Shown: one piece after another, positions 35,103-47,922 of the stretch
Layout of the letters: each line of letters begins with the position of its first letter
Position numbering within the stretch: the stretch's first letter is position 1
Origin: Halanaerobium saccharolyticum subsp. saccharolyticum DSM 6643
GTDB lineage: Bacteria > Bacillota > Halanaerobiia > Halanaerobiales > Halanaerobiaceae
Length of the DNA: 64,000 nucleotides
Direction: 5' to 3'
NCBI RefSeq assembly: GCF_000350165.1
Contig: NZ_CAUI01000005.1
Coordinates: 744,001-808,000 of the forward strand
Translations under genes and position numbers: made by a program
The notes under the pieces: model-generated
What the model was told of the DNA's origin: nothing
Seen by the model: only the letters and a program-made list of their open reading frames with translations
Database searches by the model: none

Positions 35103-35897
35103 TTGGAGAAATTAAACTCAATTACTAAAAGTACTTACCTTAATGAGGGTTTAAGAGTATTAGAGAGAATAAAGGACGAAAATTATCAAGATTATCATAA
35201 ATTAATGAAAAATGTTGATTTAAATCAAAACTCTAAACACAGCCGCAGTACCTGTTGGAGTCAGATTAAAAAGAGGTATCTTGATTTTTCAGAAAATAGT
35301 AATCTGCTTTACTCACCAACAATTAAACTATTTAACAACAATATTCTTTTAAAAAAAGAGCTGTTGTATTTAAATTATATTTATACAGAACCAACATTTA
35401 GAAAGATTATAATGGATTTAATTTACCCGAAGTTAATTCAGAATAATGGTGAAACAAGTCTCAACCGAGAAGAAATTGTTAGTTTTTTAGATCCTGTTTT
35501 AGATTACAGTCGGGCAACCATTAATAAAACAGCTCGCTCTTCTGCTAAAGCCTTAATAGATTTTTCATTGGCAGAAGCAGATGGTCAGAAGATCAGGCTC
35601 AGATTTTATCAGTCAGAATTAAAGACTGTAGTTTATGCTCTTTATAATGAATACAGTAAAGAAAATTCTAAGTACAATAATTTTAATATCTTAAACCCAT
35701 CTTTAGATCATCTTACAGAAAAAGCAGAATTTCCTAAGTTTTTATTGATTAATCCGAACTTTATTGATTCATTTTTACAGTCAGCCTGGAAAAATGGCTA
35801 TTTATCATATGAGCCTCGGGGTGGTTTAAATCAGTATGTGCTAAAACATAAGAATATAACAGGACTTGCAGATTATATAGCAAATGAGGAGGAATAA
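35103..35897 (+). CDS. Possible BrxA-like (DUF1819-like) protein
   Basis: A 264-aa protein starting at TTG (AAAGGGGATAATTAA upstream). The layout recalls BrxA: an N-terminal YLNEGLRVLERI helix, a basic STCWSQIKKRYLDF segment, a middle KKELLYLNYIYTEPTFRKIIMDLIYPKL, then SRATINKTARSSAKALIDFSLAEADGQKI, which resembles the 'Thr-x-x-Lys ... Leu ... Phe-x-Leu' block of DUF1819 winged-helix proteins. A C-terminal strand/helix part follows. BrxA is a DNA-binding BREX component. The resemblance is by eye and weak. It is placed between two genes of the same operon, 3 bp from the ATPase gene. Confidence 0.6.
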   Translation: MEKLNSITKSTYLNEGLRVLERIKDENYQDYHKLMKNVDLNQNSKHSRSTCWSQIKKRYLDFSENSNLLYSPTIKLFNNNILLKKELLYLNYIYTEPTFRKIIMDLIYPKLIQNNGETSLNREEIVSFLDPVLDYSRATINKTARSSAKALIDFSLAEADGQKIRLRFYQSELKTVVYALYNEYSKENSKYNNFNILNPSLDHLTEKAEFPKFLLINPNFIDSFLQSAWKNGYLSYEPRGGLNQYVLKHKNITGLADYIANEEE

Positions 35898-39821
<3,924 letters not shown>

Positions 39822-39896
39822 TTATATTTAGAATATGATTAATTTTTAAAGTTAGTAATTAAAAATCGTTTAAAATAAAAAAAGAAGAGATAAATC

Positions 39897-40841
39897 ATGA
39901 AAAAGAAATTACTTATTTCATTAATTTTGGTGGCTTTCTTATTTTTTACTTTCACTTCGAACGTTTTAGCTGAAAAAATAGAACATCAATTTGACATTAG
40001 TATTGGTGCTGGAGATGGATATACTGAATTCAAAATTGGAGATGTAGATACAGACACTTTAAAATATGGATTTAAAAGTTTATTAGAATTTCCTCTTGAT
40101 GTTGAAATGTTGAATTTGAGTTATTCAAATAATTTTAAAATACCATACCTAAATATTGGTGGAATGTCCATTAAACTTGAAAAGAATTTAAGTGATGACG
40201 CTGGAACTTTTAAAGATTCAGACTGGTTTAGTACTACTGGTATGAATAATAAAGATGTTATAGGTACTTCACCGACAGAGGTAAAAGATATTACAAGATG
40301 GAATTTTAAGGTAAGAAATGACTGGCAAAATGTTGCTGAAAACATAAAATATTCTTTACATGTCGGTTATAAACAGGATAACTATGATTTATTATCTTAT
40401 GATGTAACTCAAACATATTTGACAAATGCTTATGGCCAAGCTGGAACAACAGATTATTTTTCAGGAGATAATATAACATATGAGGCAACATATGATATAC
40501 CTTATTTGGGCTTTGGATTAAAAACAGATAATAAAAATATTGAATTTATGTTTAGTGCAAGTTATTCTAATTGGGCTGAAATTGAAGATGAAGATAACCA
40601 CTTACATCGAGATTTAACTGTCAAAGGTAAAGGTGAAGGAAATTCTATTATGTTAAATGGAAAAGCAAAATATATTTTAAGTGATGTTACAAATCTATTT
40701 TTAAATATTAATTATAATAAAACTGAAATGGAAGGTAGCCAGGATCAATATTTACCTGATGGAAGAATACTAAAAAATATATATTATGAAGCAGAACAAG
40801 AATATACCGATATAAGTCTGGGCTTGAATTGGAATTTTTAG
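39897..40841 (+). CDS. Outer-membrane beta-barrel protein
   Basis: A 314-aa protein with a clear signal peptide (KKKLLISLILVAFLFFTFTSNVLA, cleavage near residue 25). The rest alternates polar and hydrophobic residues in strand-length blocks (FDISIGAGDGYTEFKIG, LHVGYKQDNYDLLSYDVT, YTDISLGLNWNF) and ends in Phe, the usual C-terminal signature of proteins inserted by BamA. No family is recognised. It follows the BrxC-like gene by 75 bp and ends at a terminator just before leader copy B, so it may be the last gene of that operon. It indicates a diderm host. Confidence 0.78.
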   Translation: MKKKLLISLILVAFLFFTFTSNVLAEKIEHQFDISIGAGDGYTEFKIGDVDTDTLKYGFKSLLEFPLDVEMLNLSYSNNFKIPYLNIGGMSIKLEKNLSDDAGTFKDSDWFSTTGMNNKDVIGTSPTEVKDITRWNFKVRNDWQNVAENIKYSLHVGYKQDNYDLLSYDVTQTYLTNAYGQAGTTDYFSGDNITYEATYDIPYLGFGLKTDNKNIEFMFSASYSNWAEIEDEDNHLHRDLTVKGKGEGNSIMLNGKAKYILSDVTNLFLNINYNKTEMEGSQDQYLPDGRILKNIYYEAEQEYTDISLGLNWNF

Positions 40842-40863
40842 ATTAAAACATCAAAATATATTA

Positions 40864-40893
40864 GCCCTTCTCATAATGAGGAGGGTTTTTTGC
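40864..40893 (+). terminator. Terminator between the barrel gene and Zorya
   Basis: The stem CCCTTCTCA / TGAGGAGGG is followed by six T residues; near-identical to the hairpin at 33959-33987 in front of leader copy A. Confidence 0.85.
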
Positions 40894-40895
40894 TT

Positions 40896-41066
40896 TTATA
40901 CACCCGTTCGCGACATAGTGTTGTCACACGGCTGTGTTAAGTTTAATAATAACACCTCAAAAGCAGGATATCGCCAATATTTAACGAATATTTAATATTA
41001 GGAAATAAAAGTTATTATTAGAAATATTTATGACAAAATGCGACTTGAATCGACAGAAAATTTAGA
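40896..41066 (+). repeat. Leader repeat copy B (upstream of Zorya)
   Basis: It starts TTATACACCCGTTCGCGACA and matches copy A (33989-34159) along its length; 40953-41012 is identical to 34046-34105, and 41048-41066 to 34141-34159. TGAC/CGAC words recur at 41031, 41041 and 41051, again exactly 10 bp apart. The early hairpin (ACATAGT / GCTGTGT, two G-U pairs) corresponds to the perfect hairpin of the 22126 copy. The end of the repeat runs into the zorA ribosome site. Confidence 0.85.
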
Positions 41067-41071
41067 ATGAG

Positions 41072-43036
41072 GTGGTTTTTATTAATTTTAATGAACTGAG
41101 TACTAGTGCACATGATCTAATATTTAATTTGAAACCAAATGAAATAATAGTAATTTTATTCGTTATCCTAATATTTTATTTTACAATTTCTCAATGGGTT
41201 AAAAATCTATCACCTGCTAAAAATATAGAAAATGAATTAATGAATATCAGAAATGAATTAAATAAAAATTTAAATAATAATTCTTTAAAAAATATATTAA
41301 AAATAGAATCGATAATTAAAGAAAAAAAGTACATTATAAATGATTTATTAGAGGATTATATTATTATGATTAAAAATAATAATAATTCTAATGTCATTGA
41401 TCCAGAATATTATATCAATAAAGAAAGTATTTTTTCTAATTATCTTAATAAAAAAATATCTGATAATATTCCAGGTATATTAATTGCAATAGGAATCTTT
41501 GGTACTTTCGTTGGGCTAGTTGTTGGATTACATTCTTTAGATCTTAATAATATTCAAGAAAGTATTACTCCATTAATTACTTCAATGTACATATCTTTTG
41601 GTTCATCATTAGCAGCAATAATGAGCTCAATAATTTATAATTATTGGAATAAAAAAATTAATGGCAGTATTGAAAAAGAAATTAATAAGTTGAATAATAG
41701 TTTGCGAAAATATCTACCAGTTAGAATTGAAAGTAACTTAATTGATAATATTGTAGAAAATCAAGAAAAGCAGCTGCGTGCAACTCAAGAATTCTATACT
41801 GATACTCTTATTCCTGAATTAGTTAATGGTGTAAAAGAAGCAGTAGATCAAAGTTTAAAACCTTCTATGAATAGCATTAATAATAATTTGAATAATTTTG
41901 TAGAGACTTCTAAAGAAAATCAAAAAGATATGATTAATGGTGTAGAAAAAATTGTTTCTGAGAATATTGCTCCACAAATTGAGGAAATGCATAATGTTAT
42001 GGACAATTTAGCTAATTTATCAATTGATAAACAGAGTGAGAGTATAGATAAGATGGTTGATAAATTTATGAAAACATTTAATGAGAGTTTTGATGATCAA
42101 TTTACAGCCTTAAGAGTTACTTTAGAAGATATGATTCGTTGGCAGAAAGAAAGTAAAAAAGAAATGGAGAGTTTGGTTTATACTTTAGAACAGGGAGCAG
42201 TTAAGCAAAATGATATGCTTGATTATACCGAAAAGTTATTAAATAATGTTCATCAATATGTAAAACAGTTTGATGATTTAAATGCTAATTTAAATAATAA
42301 TATAATACAGTTAAATACACTGGGAGAAAAGCTTAGCGGCTTAGAAGAAAAAACTAATGATAAATTAGAAATATTGATTGAGCAGCAGGAAAAATTTGAT
42401 CAGAAGAAAAATTCACATATTGATGAGATGGAAATACAGCTAGATAATATAGAACAATACTGGGACAATGTACAGTCAAGCTTTACAAAATTAAATAATA
42501 ATTTCAATGGGGCTGTAGAACAATTTGCAGATAGTACTCATGATAGTTTAGAAAAAACATTCACAAGTTTTGATAAGAATTTAAGTGAAATTTCTGATAG
42601 ATTAGCAGTTACAATTAGGGAAGTTAATAATTCATTAGAAGAAATACCTAATTCATTTAAACAATTAAAAAATCTTTTAGATGAATTTAAAATAGATCGA
42701 CAAGAAATCTTAGAAGTTCTAAATAATCAGGATGCACTTTTAAGTGATAAATTTAAAGATATGTCTGATATTATGCAGGAAGAGAATAAAAGGGTTGAGC
42801 AGGTTCTAGAAAGAAATAATAAAAAATTTAAAAAAGATATTAGAAAAGAAGTTAAAAATACTTTAGAAAGAAATATTACACCGATTAATGATGAATTAGA
42901 AAAAGAAAGAGAAAAACAAAAAGAAATAATTGATCAACTATATTATATTAAAAATAAAATTGATGAAGATGAAAGTGAAACAAAAGATAAAGAAGATAAA
43001 TCTAACTTTTTCTCCAGGCTTAGGGGTGATAATTAG
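41072..43036 (+). CDS. zorA: Zorya protein ZorA (MotA/TolQ/ExbB-like)
   Basis: A 654-aa protein. Membrane helices lie at about residues 24-41, 134-155 and 166-190; the last two, with GIFGTFVGLVVGL and SMYISFGSSLAAIMSS, are the MotA/ExbB proton-channel pair. Residues 200-654 form a long, mostly helical coiled-coil tail, the ZorA hallmark that projects into the cytoplasm. ZorA pentamers with ZorB form a proton-driven rotary motor that senses phage entry and recruits the effectors. The start is uncertain: the GTG at 41072 lies within the AGGTGG ribosome site, so an ATT at 41081 or a downstream TTG may be used. Confidence 0.92.
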   Translation: MVFINFNELSTSAHDLIFNLKPNEIIVILFVILIFYFTISQWVKNLSPAKNIENELMNIRNELNKNLNNNSLKNILKIESIIKEKKYIINDLLEDYIIMIKNNNNSNVIDPEYYINKESIFSNYLNKKISDNIPGILIAIGIFGTFVGLVVGLHSLDLNNIQESITPLITSMYISFGSSLAAIMSSIIYNYWNKKINGSIEKEINKLNNSLRKYLPVRIESNLIDNIVENQEKQLRATQEFYTDTLIPELVNGVKEAVDQSLKPSMNSINNNLNNFVETSKENQKDMINGVEKIVSENIAPQIEEMHNVMDNLANLSIDKQSESIDKMVDKFMKTFNESFDDQFTALRVTLEDMIRWQKESKKEMESLVYTLEQGAVKQNDMLDYTEKLLNNVHQYVKQFDDLNANLNNNIIQLNTLGEKLSGLEEKTNDKLEILIEQQEKFDQKKNSHIDEMEIQLDNIEQYWDNVQSSFTKLNNNFNGAVEQFADSTHDSLEKTFTSFDKNLSEISDRLAVTIREVNNSLEEIPNSFKQLKNLLDEFKIDRQEILEVLNNQDALLSDKFKDMSDIMQEENKRVEQVLERNNKKFKKDIRKEVKNTLERNITPINDELEKEREKQKEIIDQLYYIKNKIDEDESETKDKEDKSNFFSRLRGDN

Positions 43037-43824
43037 TGCTTAATTTTTTTCGTAAGAACAAAACTGATAGTGAGGATGAAAAAACTAACTTCTGGATTTC
43101 ATATGCAGATGTTTTAGCAGCATTATTACTGATGTTTATACTATTATTATCTGTTGTTATGTTGGATGTTAAAAATACTGAGATTAAAGCTCTAAAAGAT
43201 CAACAAGAAGCTAAAAATTTAAAAAAACAATTAGATATAAAAGAAGAAAAAATTGAAAAACAAAAAAACGAAATAGAAGCAAAAACGCAAGAGATAGATA
43301 AGTTATTAGGGGTCAGAGAAGAAATTATTATTGCCCTACAGCAGAAATTTGCTGACACAGATTTAAGCCTAGAAATTGATTCTCAAACAGGGGCAATTCG
43401 CCTGCCGGGAGGAGTATTTTTTGATACAGATAGCACTGAAATAACAGATGAGGGTATTAAATTTTTAGAAAGTTTTATCCCTCAATATGTCGGAATATTA
43501 TTGGGTCCTGATTTTAAAGAATATGTAGCTCAGATTATTATTGAAGGTCACACTGACGATGTGGGCAGCTATATGTATAATTTAGAATTATCACAAAATA
43601 GAGCCTTTGAAGTTGTTACTCAAATTTATGATGGAAGTTTTACTGATTTTGAATATAAAAACAGATTAAGAGATTATTTAACTGCTAATGGTCGTTCATA
43701 TAGTCAGCCAATTAAAAATCAAAATGGAGAAATTAATAGAGAACGATCTCGCAGGGTAGAATTTAAATTTAGACTTAAAGATACTGAAATGATAAATGAT
43801 ATTAAAAATACATTGGGAGAATGA
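43036..43824 (+). CDS. zorB: Zorya protein ZorB (MotB-like, OmpA/peptidoglycan-binding)
   Basis: A 262-aa protein. One N-terminal helix, WISYADVLAALLLMFILLL, contains Asp25, the proton-carrying residue of MotB/ZorB. A coiled linker follows (about 50-90), then an OmpA-family peptidoglycan-binding domain with IIIEGHTDDVGSYMYNLELSQNRA and NRERSRRVEFKF. This is the stator partner of ZorA, anchored to the cell wall. Its GTG start overlaps the zorA stop, so the two are translationally coupled. Confidence 0.95.
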   Translation: MLNFFRKNKTDSEDEKTNFWISYADVLAALLLMFILLLSVVMLDVKNTEIKALKDQQEAKNLKKQLDIKEEKIEKQKNEIEAKTQEIDKLLGVREEIIIALQQKFADTDLSLEIDSQTGAIRLPGGVFFDTDSTEITDEGIKFLESFIPQYVGILLGPDFKEYVAQIIIEGHTDDVGSYMYNLELSQNRAFEVVTQIYDGSFTDFEYKNRLRDYLTANGRSYSQPIKNQNGEINRERSRRVEFKFRLKDTEMINDIKNTLGE

Positions 43825-43828
43825 TCGT

Positions 43829-45025
43829 ATGAAATTTAATAGCTTTTTTTTTCAGCCATCTAAATTAATTGCAGTGAAAAATGAAATCAAAAAAACATTT
43901 CCTACCAAATCAGATATTTATAAAATTAAATCTCAAAAAGCAAAAGAAGTAGACTTAGAGGAGTTATTAAAGAAAATAAGAGAATTCAGTTTAGATAGAA
44001 TTATATATCTAGCAGATTCATTAAAAGCTGAAGAAATAATAGCCTTAGCAATTAACTATAGTGAGATTCCTAATGAGTTGTATAAAAAAATAAATAAGAT
44101 TATATTACATAAAAAAAATAAATTTCTAATTAAAATTTTATGGAATAATTTTGCTGAGGATTATAAAAATGAAGATTTAAACAGATTGCTTGGTAATTTA
44201 TTAGCTTCATTTTCTAAATTAAATGACCAGGAAAAAGTTTTATATAATATTTTTAAAGACTCTTCACCCCTAATTAATATGAGAAAGCAGATTGAAAATA
44301 ATAAAATCACTTTATTTGATTTTTTAGAAGAGCTAGATTTGATATTTGAAAATAAGATTTCTAAAAGATTAGCAGCAGATTTATTTAGCAAAAGTTCTAA
44401 GCTGTTTTTTATTAGAGAAGAAAAGGATAATTTAATTAAAATTTTCAAAGAATTAGAAATCAATAATTTAAAAGAAGTTGTTGAAAATTATTTATTTGTT
44501 TTTAAAGATAAGGAATATCAAGAAGAACTGATGTATAAAATAAAAGATCGTTTAGGTGATCCAAGAGAAGATTACAGTACTGCCTGGAATAATATTGCTC
44601 ATAAAGCCAAAGAAAAGGCTGCAGCTTGGTTTAACTATAAAAAACTAAAAGAGTTTTTTGACAGCATAACCACTGATCAAGAAGAAGCTCAAAAACGGTT
44701 TTCTTATTGGGAAAAGCATGTTGATATAATGGAAAAAGTTGATTATGTTAAAAAATATCTGCAGTTATTTTTAACTTTTGATAATTTTGTTGTAGTTGAA
44801 TTTGGTGATTTAGGCAATGCAGTTTATTTTTATAAAAAAGATTTCTTCAAAGAAAATTTAGCTCAGTATACAAGCAAATATAATGCTGTAAATAATAAAT
44901 CACTAAAATATACTTATGAAGCAAGAAATAATAGAAATAAATATGTTTATAAAGTTGATCATAGAAATGATTGGCAGCATAAAGTCAATAGAATGCTTAA
45001 AGAGCTTAGATTAGGGAGGAAATAG
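43829..45025 (+). CDS. zorC: Zorya type I effector ZorC (EH_Signature protein)
   Basis: About 398 aa from the ATG at 43829, 5 bp after the zorB stop, with GGGAGA upstream; an in-frame ATG at 43796 lies inside zorB. The protein is helical and basic toward the end. The EH_Signature features are seen in the C-terminal half: DRLGDPREDYSTAWNNIAHKAKEKAAAWFNYKKLKEFFD, then RFSYWEKHV and FVVVEFGDLGNAVYFY. ZorC is found only in type I Zorya, where with ZorD it binds DNA. Its place between zorB and zorD supports the call. Confidence 0.9.
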   Translation: MKFNSFFFQPSKLIAVKNEIKKTFPTKSDIYKIKSQKAKEVDLEELLKKIREFSLDRIIYLADSLKAEEIIALAINYSEIPNELYKKINKIILHKKNKFLIKILWNNFAEDYKNEDLNRLLGNLLASFSKLNDQEKVLYNIFKDSSPLINMRKQIENNKITLFDFLEELDLIFENKISKRLAADLFSKSSKLFFIREEKDNLIKIFKELEINNLKEVVENYLFVFKDKEYQEELMYKIKDRLGDPREDYSTAWNNIAHKAKEKAAAWFNYKKLKEFFDSITTDQEEAQKRFSYWEKHVDIMEKVDYVKKYLQLFLTFDNFVVVEFGDLGNAVYFYKKDFFKENLAQYTSKYNAVNNKSLKYTYEARNNRNKYVYKVDHRNDWQHKVNRMLKELRLGRK

Positions 45026-45027
45026 TT

Positions 45028-47847
45028 ATGTTCAACTTCTTCAAAAATAGCTTCAAAACAAACACATCAGAGCCTGAGATAGAAATAAAGCGGACTCTTA
45101 TAGAAAATGGAATTGAGTTTGAAATTAATAAAATTGATAATGGTCAAGTAGAACAGTTAAGCTTTCCAATTATTTATGGCAAATATTTTGATTTAAGAAA
45201 TTTAATCAATAAAGATTTTTATCTTTCTCTTCAAATTCTTGAAGGAGCTTGGCACAGTGAAGAATTAATAGAAAAAGATGATGGAAGTTATTTTCTTCAT
45301 ATTGATACAATATATCAGTATCAAAATTCTGCTGAAGATGAAGAGAGTTTAGGAGAAGGTAACAGAAAATTAAATGAACTGCTCGGACTTAAACCTGATG
45401 AGAGCTTAGAAATTACTATTGATAACAGCGGTGTTATCGGTAGCAGCAACTTTAAATTAGAATATATAATTAAAGATGAGCAGGAAGGTTATATAAGTAA
45501 GTTTCATCAAAGAGTTGGCCCATTTTTTCCTCTAAATAATAATCAGGCCTATGTTTTAAATAAGAAACTAACCGAAGTCCTTGATTTAATAGATAATTCT
45601 CCAAAAGAAAGAAAAGATCAATTTGAATATTTTGCTAAGGTTAAATCTAAAGCAAAAAAATTAGATATTAAATTTAACCCATATTTAGAAGGCGAAGAAT
45701 ATTACTTTCCTGAAGATTTAGATATAGATATTGAATTAGAATCTATTGATCATTTAAAACTTAATCCTAGATTTGATGATTTAGATGATCAGTTAAATCA
45801 GGACACTGAAAAAGCAATAAATAATGATGATAATTATACAGTTAATAAAACTGGCGGCAAAAACCAAAGAGTTTTTATTGGGCCTGAAAGTAAAGAAAGT
45901 TATAAACAGACATCAGCAAACAGAGAATTAACCGGATCCCAGGTGCCTGACTTTATTGAAAATCCTATGAAGTATCTACCAGATAACATAGATTTAGAAA
46001 AGTTTAGTGAAAGAGTAAAAGGACTTAAAGAAAGAGTTTACAGAGCTCAGCCATTTGTTAGTTCTTCCAAAACTGATCAGATTGACTGGTTTGATATCGA
46101 TGTTGGAGTTAATATTAAAAATGAAAGTGATGAAGCTGAAGAAGAACAAATTGAGCTCAGTGAATTTGAAAGGCTGGTAAACGAAGCTAGAGAAAATGGT
46201 GAAGACTATGTTCTCTATAATGATAACTGGGTTAAAGTTCCGAAAGAAAGTGAAGATTTTATAGCAGGAGCAAAAGAAGTAGATAAAATCAAGCAAAACG
46301 GCAGGGTTAATAAAGAAAATCTTAATTATATTTTTGATATTTATGAAAATATTGACCTTCTTGAATATAATGAGCAGATGATAGATTTTAGAAGTCAGCT
46401 GCAGGAAGATGGTGTTATTTATCAAGCACCAAGCTTATTTAAGGGAGAATTAAGACCTTATCAAAAAAGAGGCTATATATGGTTACATAAATTAAAAGAT
46501 TCAAAATTAGGTGGTTTATTAGCTGATGACATGGGTTTAGGAAAAACAATACAGGTTATTGCTTTGATGGCCAGTTTAAAAGCAGAAAATAAATTATCTC
46601 CCTCCTTGATAGTCGCTCCAAAGTCTCTTTTAGAAAACTGGCAGCATGAAATAAAGAAATTTTCACCAGAAATTAACAAAGTATATATCCATCTAGGTGG
46701 TTCACGTAATAAAAACAGCAGAGTTATTAAGCAGTCTGATGTGGTTTTAACTACCTACAGCACTTTAGTTAGTGATCAGGTTCTGTTGGGAGAAATAGAT
46801 TGGACCATATTAGTCTGTGATGAAGTTCAGGCTATTAGGAATCAAAGCACTTTAAAGGATCATGCTGTTAAAGCTCAAAAGGCAAAGCTGAGGTTGGGGT
46901 TATCCGGCACACCTGTTCAAAATACTGTGGCAGATCTCTGGTCTATTTATGATTTTGTCCAGCCTGGACTTTTAGACAGTTTTAAAGAATTTAAGAATAA
47001 TTTTGTAAAACCCATTGAGAGTTCTAATACTCCAGAAGAGTATGAAAAGTATGAAGGTATGCTGAAAGAAAAAATTCAACCCGTATTTTTGAGAAGGACA
47101 AAAGAAGGTGAGCTTAAAGATGAACTGCCTGAGAAAAAAGATATTACCAAAACAATTGAAATGAGTCAGAGACAAAAAGAAAGATATAAAGAAATCATAG
47201 AAAAAGAAAAAAATTCTAAAGGTAGAACTCATTTAGGGACACTGCAGTCTTTACTTCAGTTATCTTCTCATCCGGCTCTTTTGGATAAGGATTGGAATCT
47301 AAAAAGTGCAGAAGAATTATTAAATGAGGGTCCAAAGCTGAAATCTGTTATTAAAATATTAAGAGAAGTCGAAAAGAATAACGAAAAGGCTCTAATTTTT
47401 ACTACTTTTAAAATTATGCAGCTGATCTTACAGAGAGTAATTAGGGAAAAATTCGGACTGCAGGAGATTCCAATAATTAATGGTGATTCAAAACAGCGTT
47501 TAGCTTCAGTGGATAGGTTTAATGAAAGTGATGGTTTTGGATGCATGATATTATCTCCTAGAGCAGCTGGAACAGGGCTAAATATTACCGGAGCAAATCA
47601 TGTGATCCATTATACCCGCTGGTGGAATCCAGCTGTAGAACAGCAGGCAACTGATCGTGTCTATAGAATTGGCCAAGAAAGGGAAGTTAATGTATATTAT
47701 CCGATCATGACTGCAGCTAGAGAAACAGTTGAAGAAAAGCTGCACCGTCTTTTAGAGGAAAAGAAAAGATTAGCTAAAAATATTATTGTACCTAATAATC
47801 CTATTCAGGGAGAATTGATGAAAGAAATGGATGAGGAAATGTTTTAA
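45028..47847 (+). CDS. zorD: Zorya type I effector ZorD (SNF2-family helicase/nuclease)
   Basis: A 939-aa protein. Residues 1-450 are a ZorD-specific N-terminal region. The SNF2 motor follows, with Walker A LLADDMGLGKT (ADDMGLGKT at 499-507), the DEVQ box at 598-601 (CDEVQAIRNQ), SGTPVQN, and the C-terminal lobe with GTGLNITGANHVIHY and QQATDRVYRIGQ. ZorD is the ATP-driven DNA-degrading effector of type I Zorya. It starts 2 bp after zorC. The four genes form a complete type I operon under leader repeat B. Confidence 0.95.
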   Translation: MFNFFKNSFKTNTSEPEIEIKRTLIENGIEFEINKIDNGQVEQLSFPIIYGKYFDLRNLINKDFYLSLQILEGAWHSEELIEKDDGSYFLHIDTIYQYQNSAEDEESLGEGNRKLNELLGLKPDESLEITIDNSGVIGSSNFKLEYIIKDEQEGYISKFHQRVGPFFPLNNNQAYVLNKKLTEVLDLIDNSPKERKDQFEYFAKVKSKAKKLDIKFNPYLEGEEYYFPEDLDIDIELESIDHLKLNPRFDDLDDQLNQDTEKAINNDDNYTVNKTGGKNQRVFIGPESKESYKQTSANRELTGSQVPDFIENPMKYLPDNIDLEKFSERVKGLKERVYRAQPFVSSSKTDQIDWFDIDVGVNIKNESDEAEEEQIELSEFERLVNEARENGEDYVLYNDNWVKVPKESEDFIAGAKEVDKIKQNGRVNKENLNYIFDIYENIDLLEYNEQMIDFRSQLQEDGVIYQAPSLFKGELRPYQKRGYIWLHKLKDSKLGGLLADDMGLGKTIQVIALMASLKAENKLSPSLIVAPKSLLENWQHEIKKFSPEINKVYIHLGGSRNKNSRVIKQSDVVLTTYSTLVSDQVLLGEIDWTILVCDEVQAIRNQSTLKDHAVKAQKAKLRLGLSGTPVQNTVADLWSIYDFVQPGLLDSFKEFKNNFVKPIESSNTPEEYEKYEGMLKEKIQPVFLRRTKEGELKDELPEKKDITKTIEMSQRQKERYKEIIEKEKNSKGRTHLGTLQSLLQLSSHPALLDKDWNLKSAEELLNEGPKLKSVIKILREVEKNNEKALIFTTFKIMQLILQRVIREKFGLQEIPIINGDSKQRLASVDRFNESDGFGCMILSPRAAGTGLNITGANHVIHYTRWWNPAVEQQATDRVYRIGQEREVNVYYPIMTAARETVEEKLHRLLEEKKRLAKNIIVPNNPIQGELMKEMDEEMF

Positions 47848-47922
47848 GTAATTAAAAGGTATTGCAATATGATTAGAGAATTATTATAAGTAAGCTATTA
47901 TAAAAATTAGGAATGATAATCT

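Noticed and set aside
45994-47546. Several minus-strand open frames inside zorD
   Set aside because: Rich in Phe, Ile and Ser as expected for the antisense of a Lys/Glu-rich AT-rich gene; no start signals.
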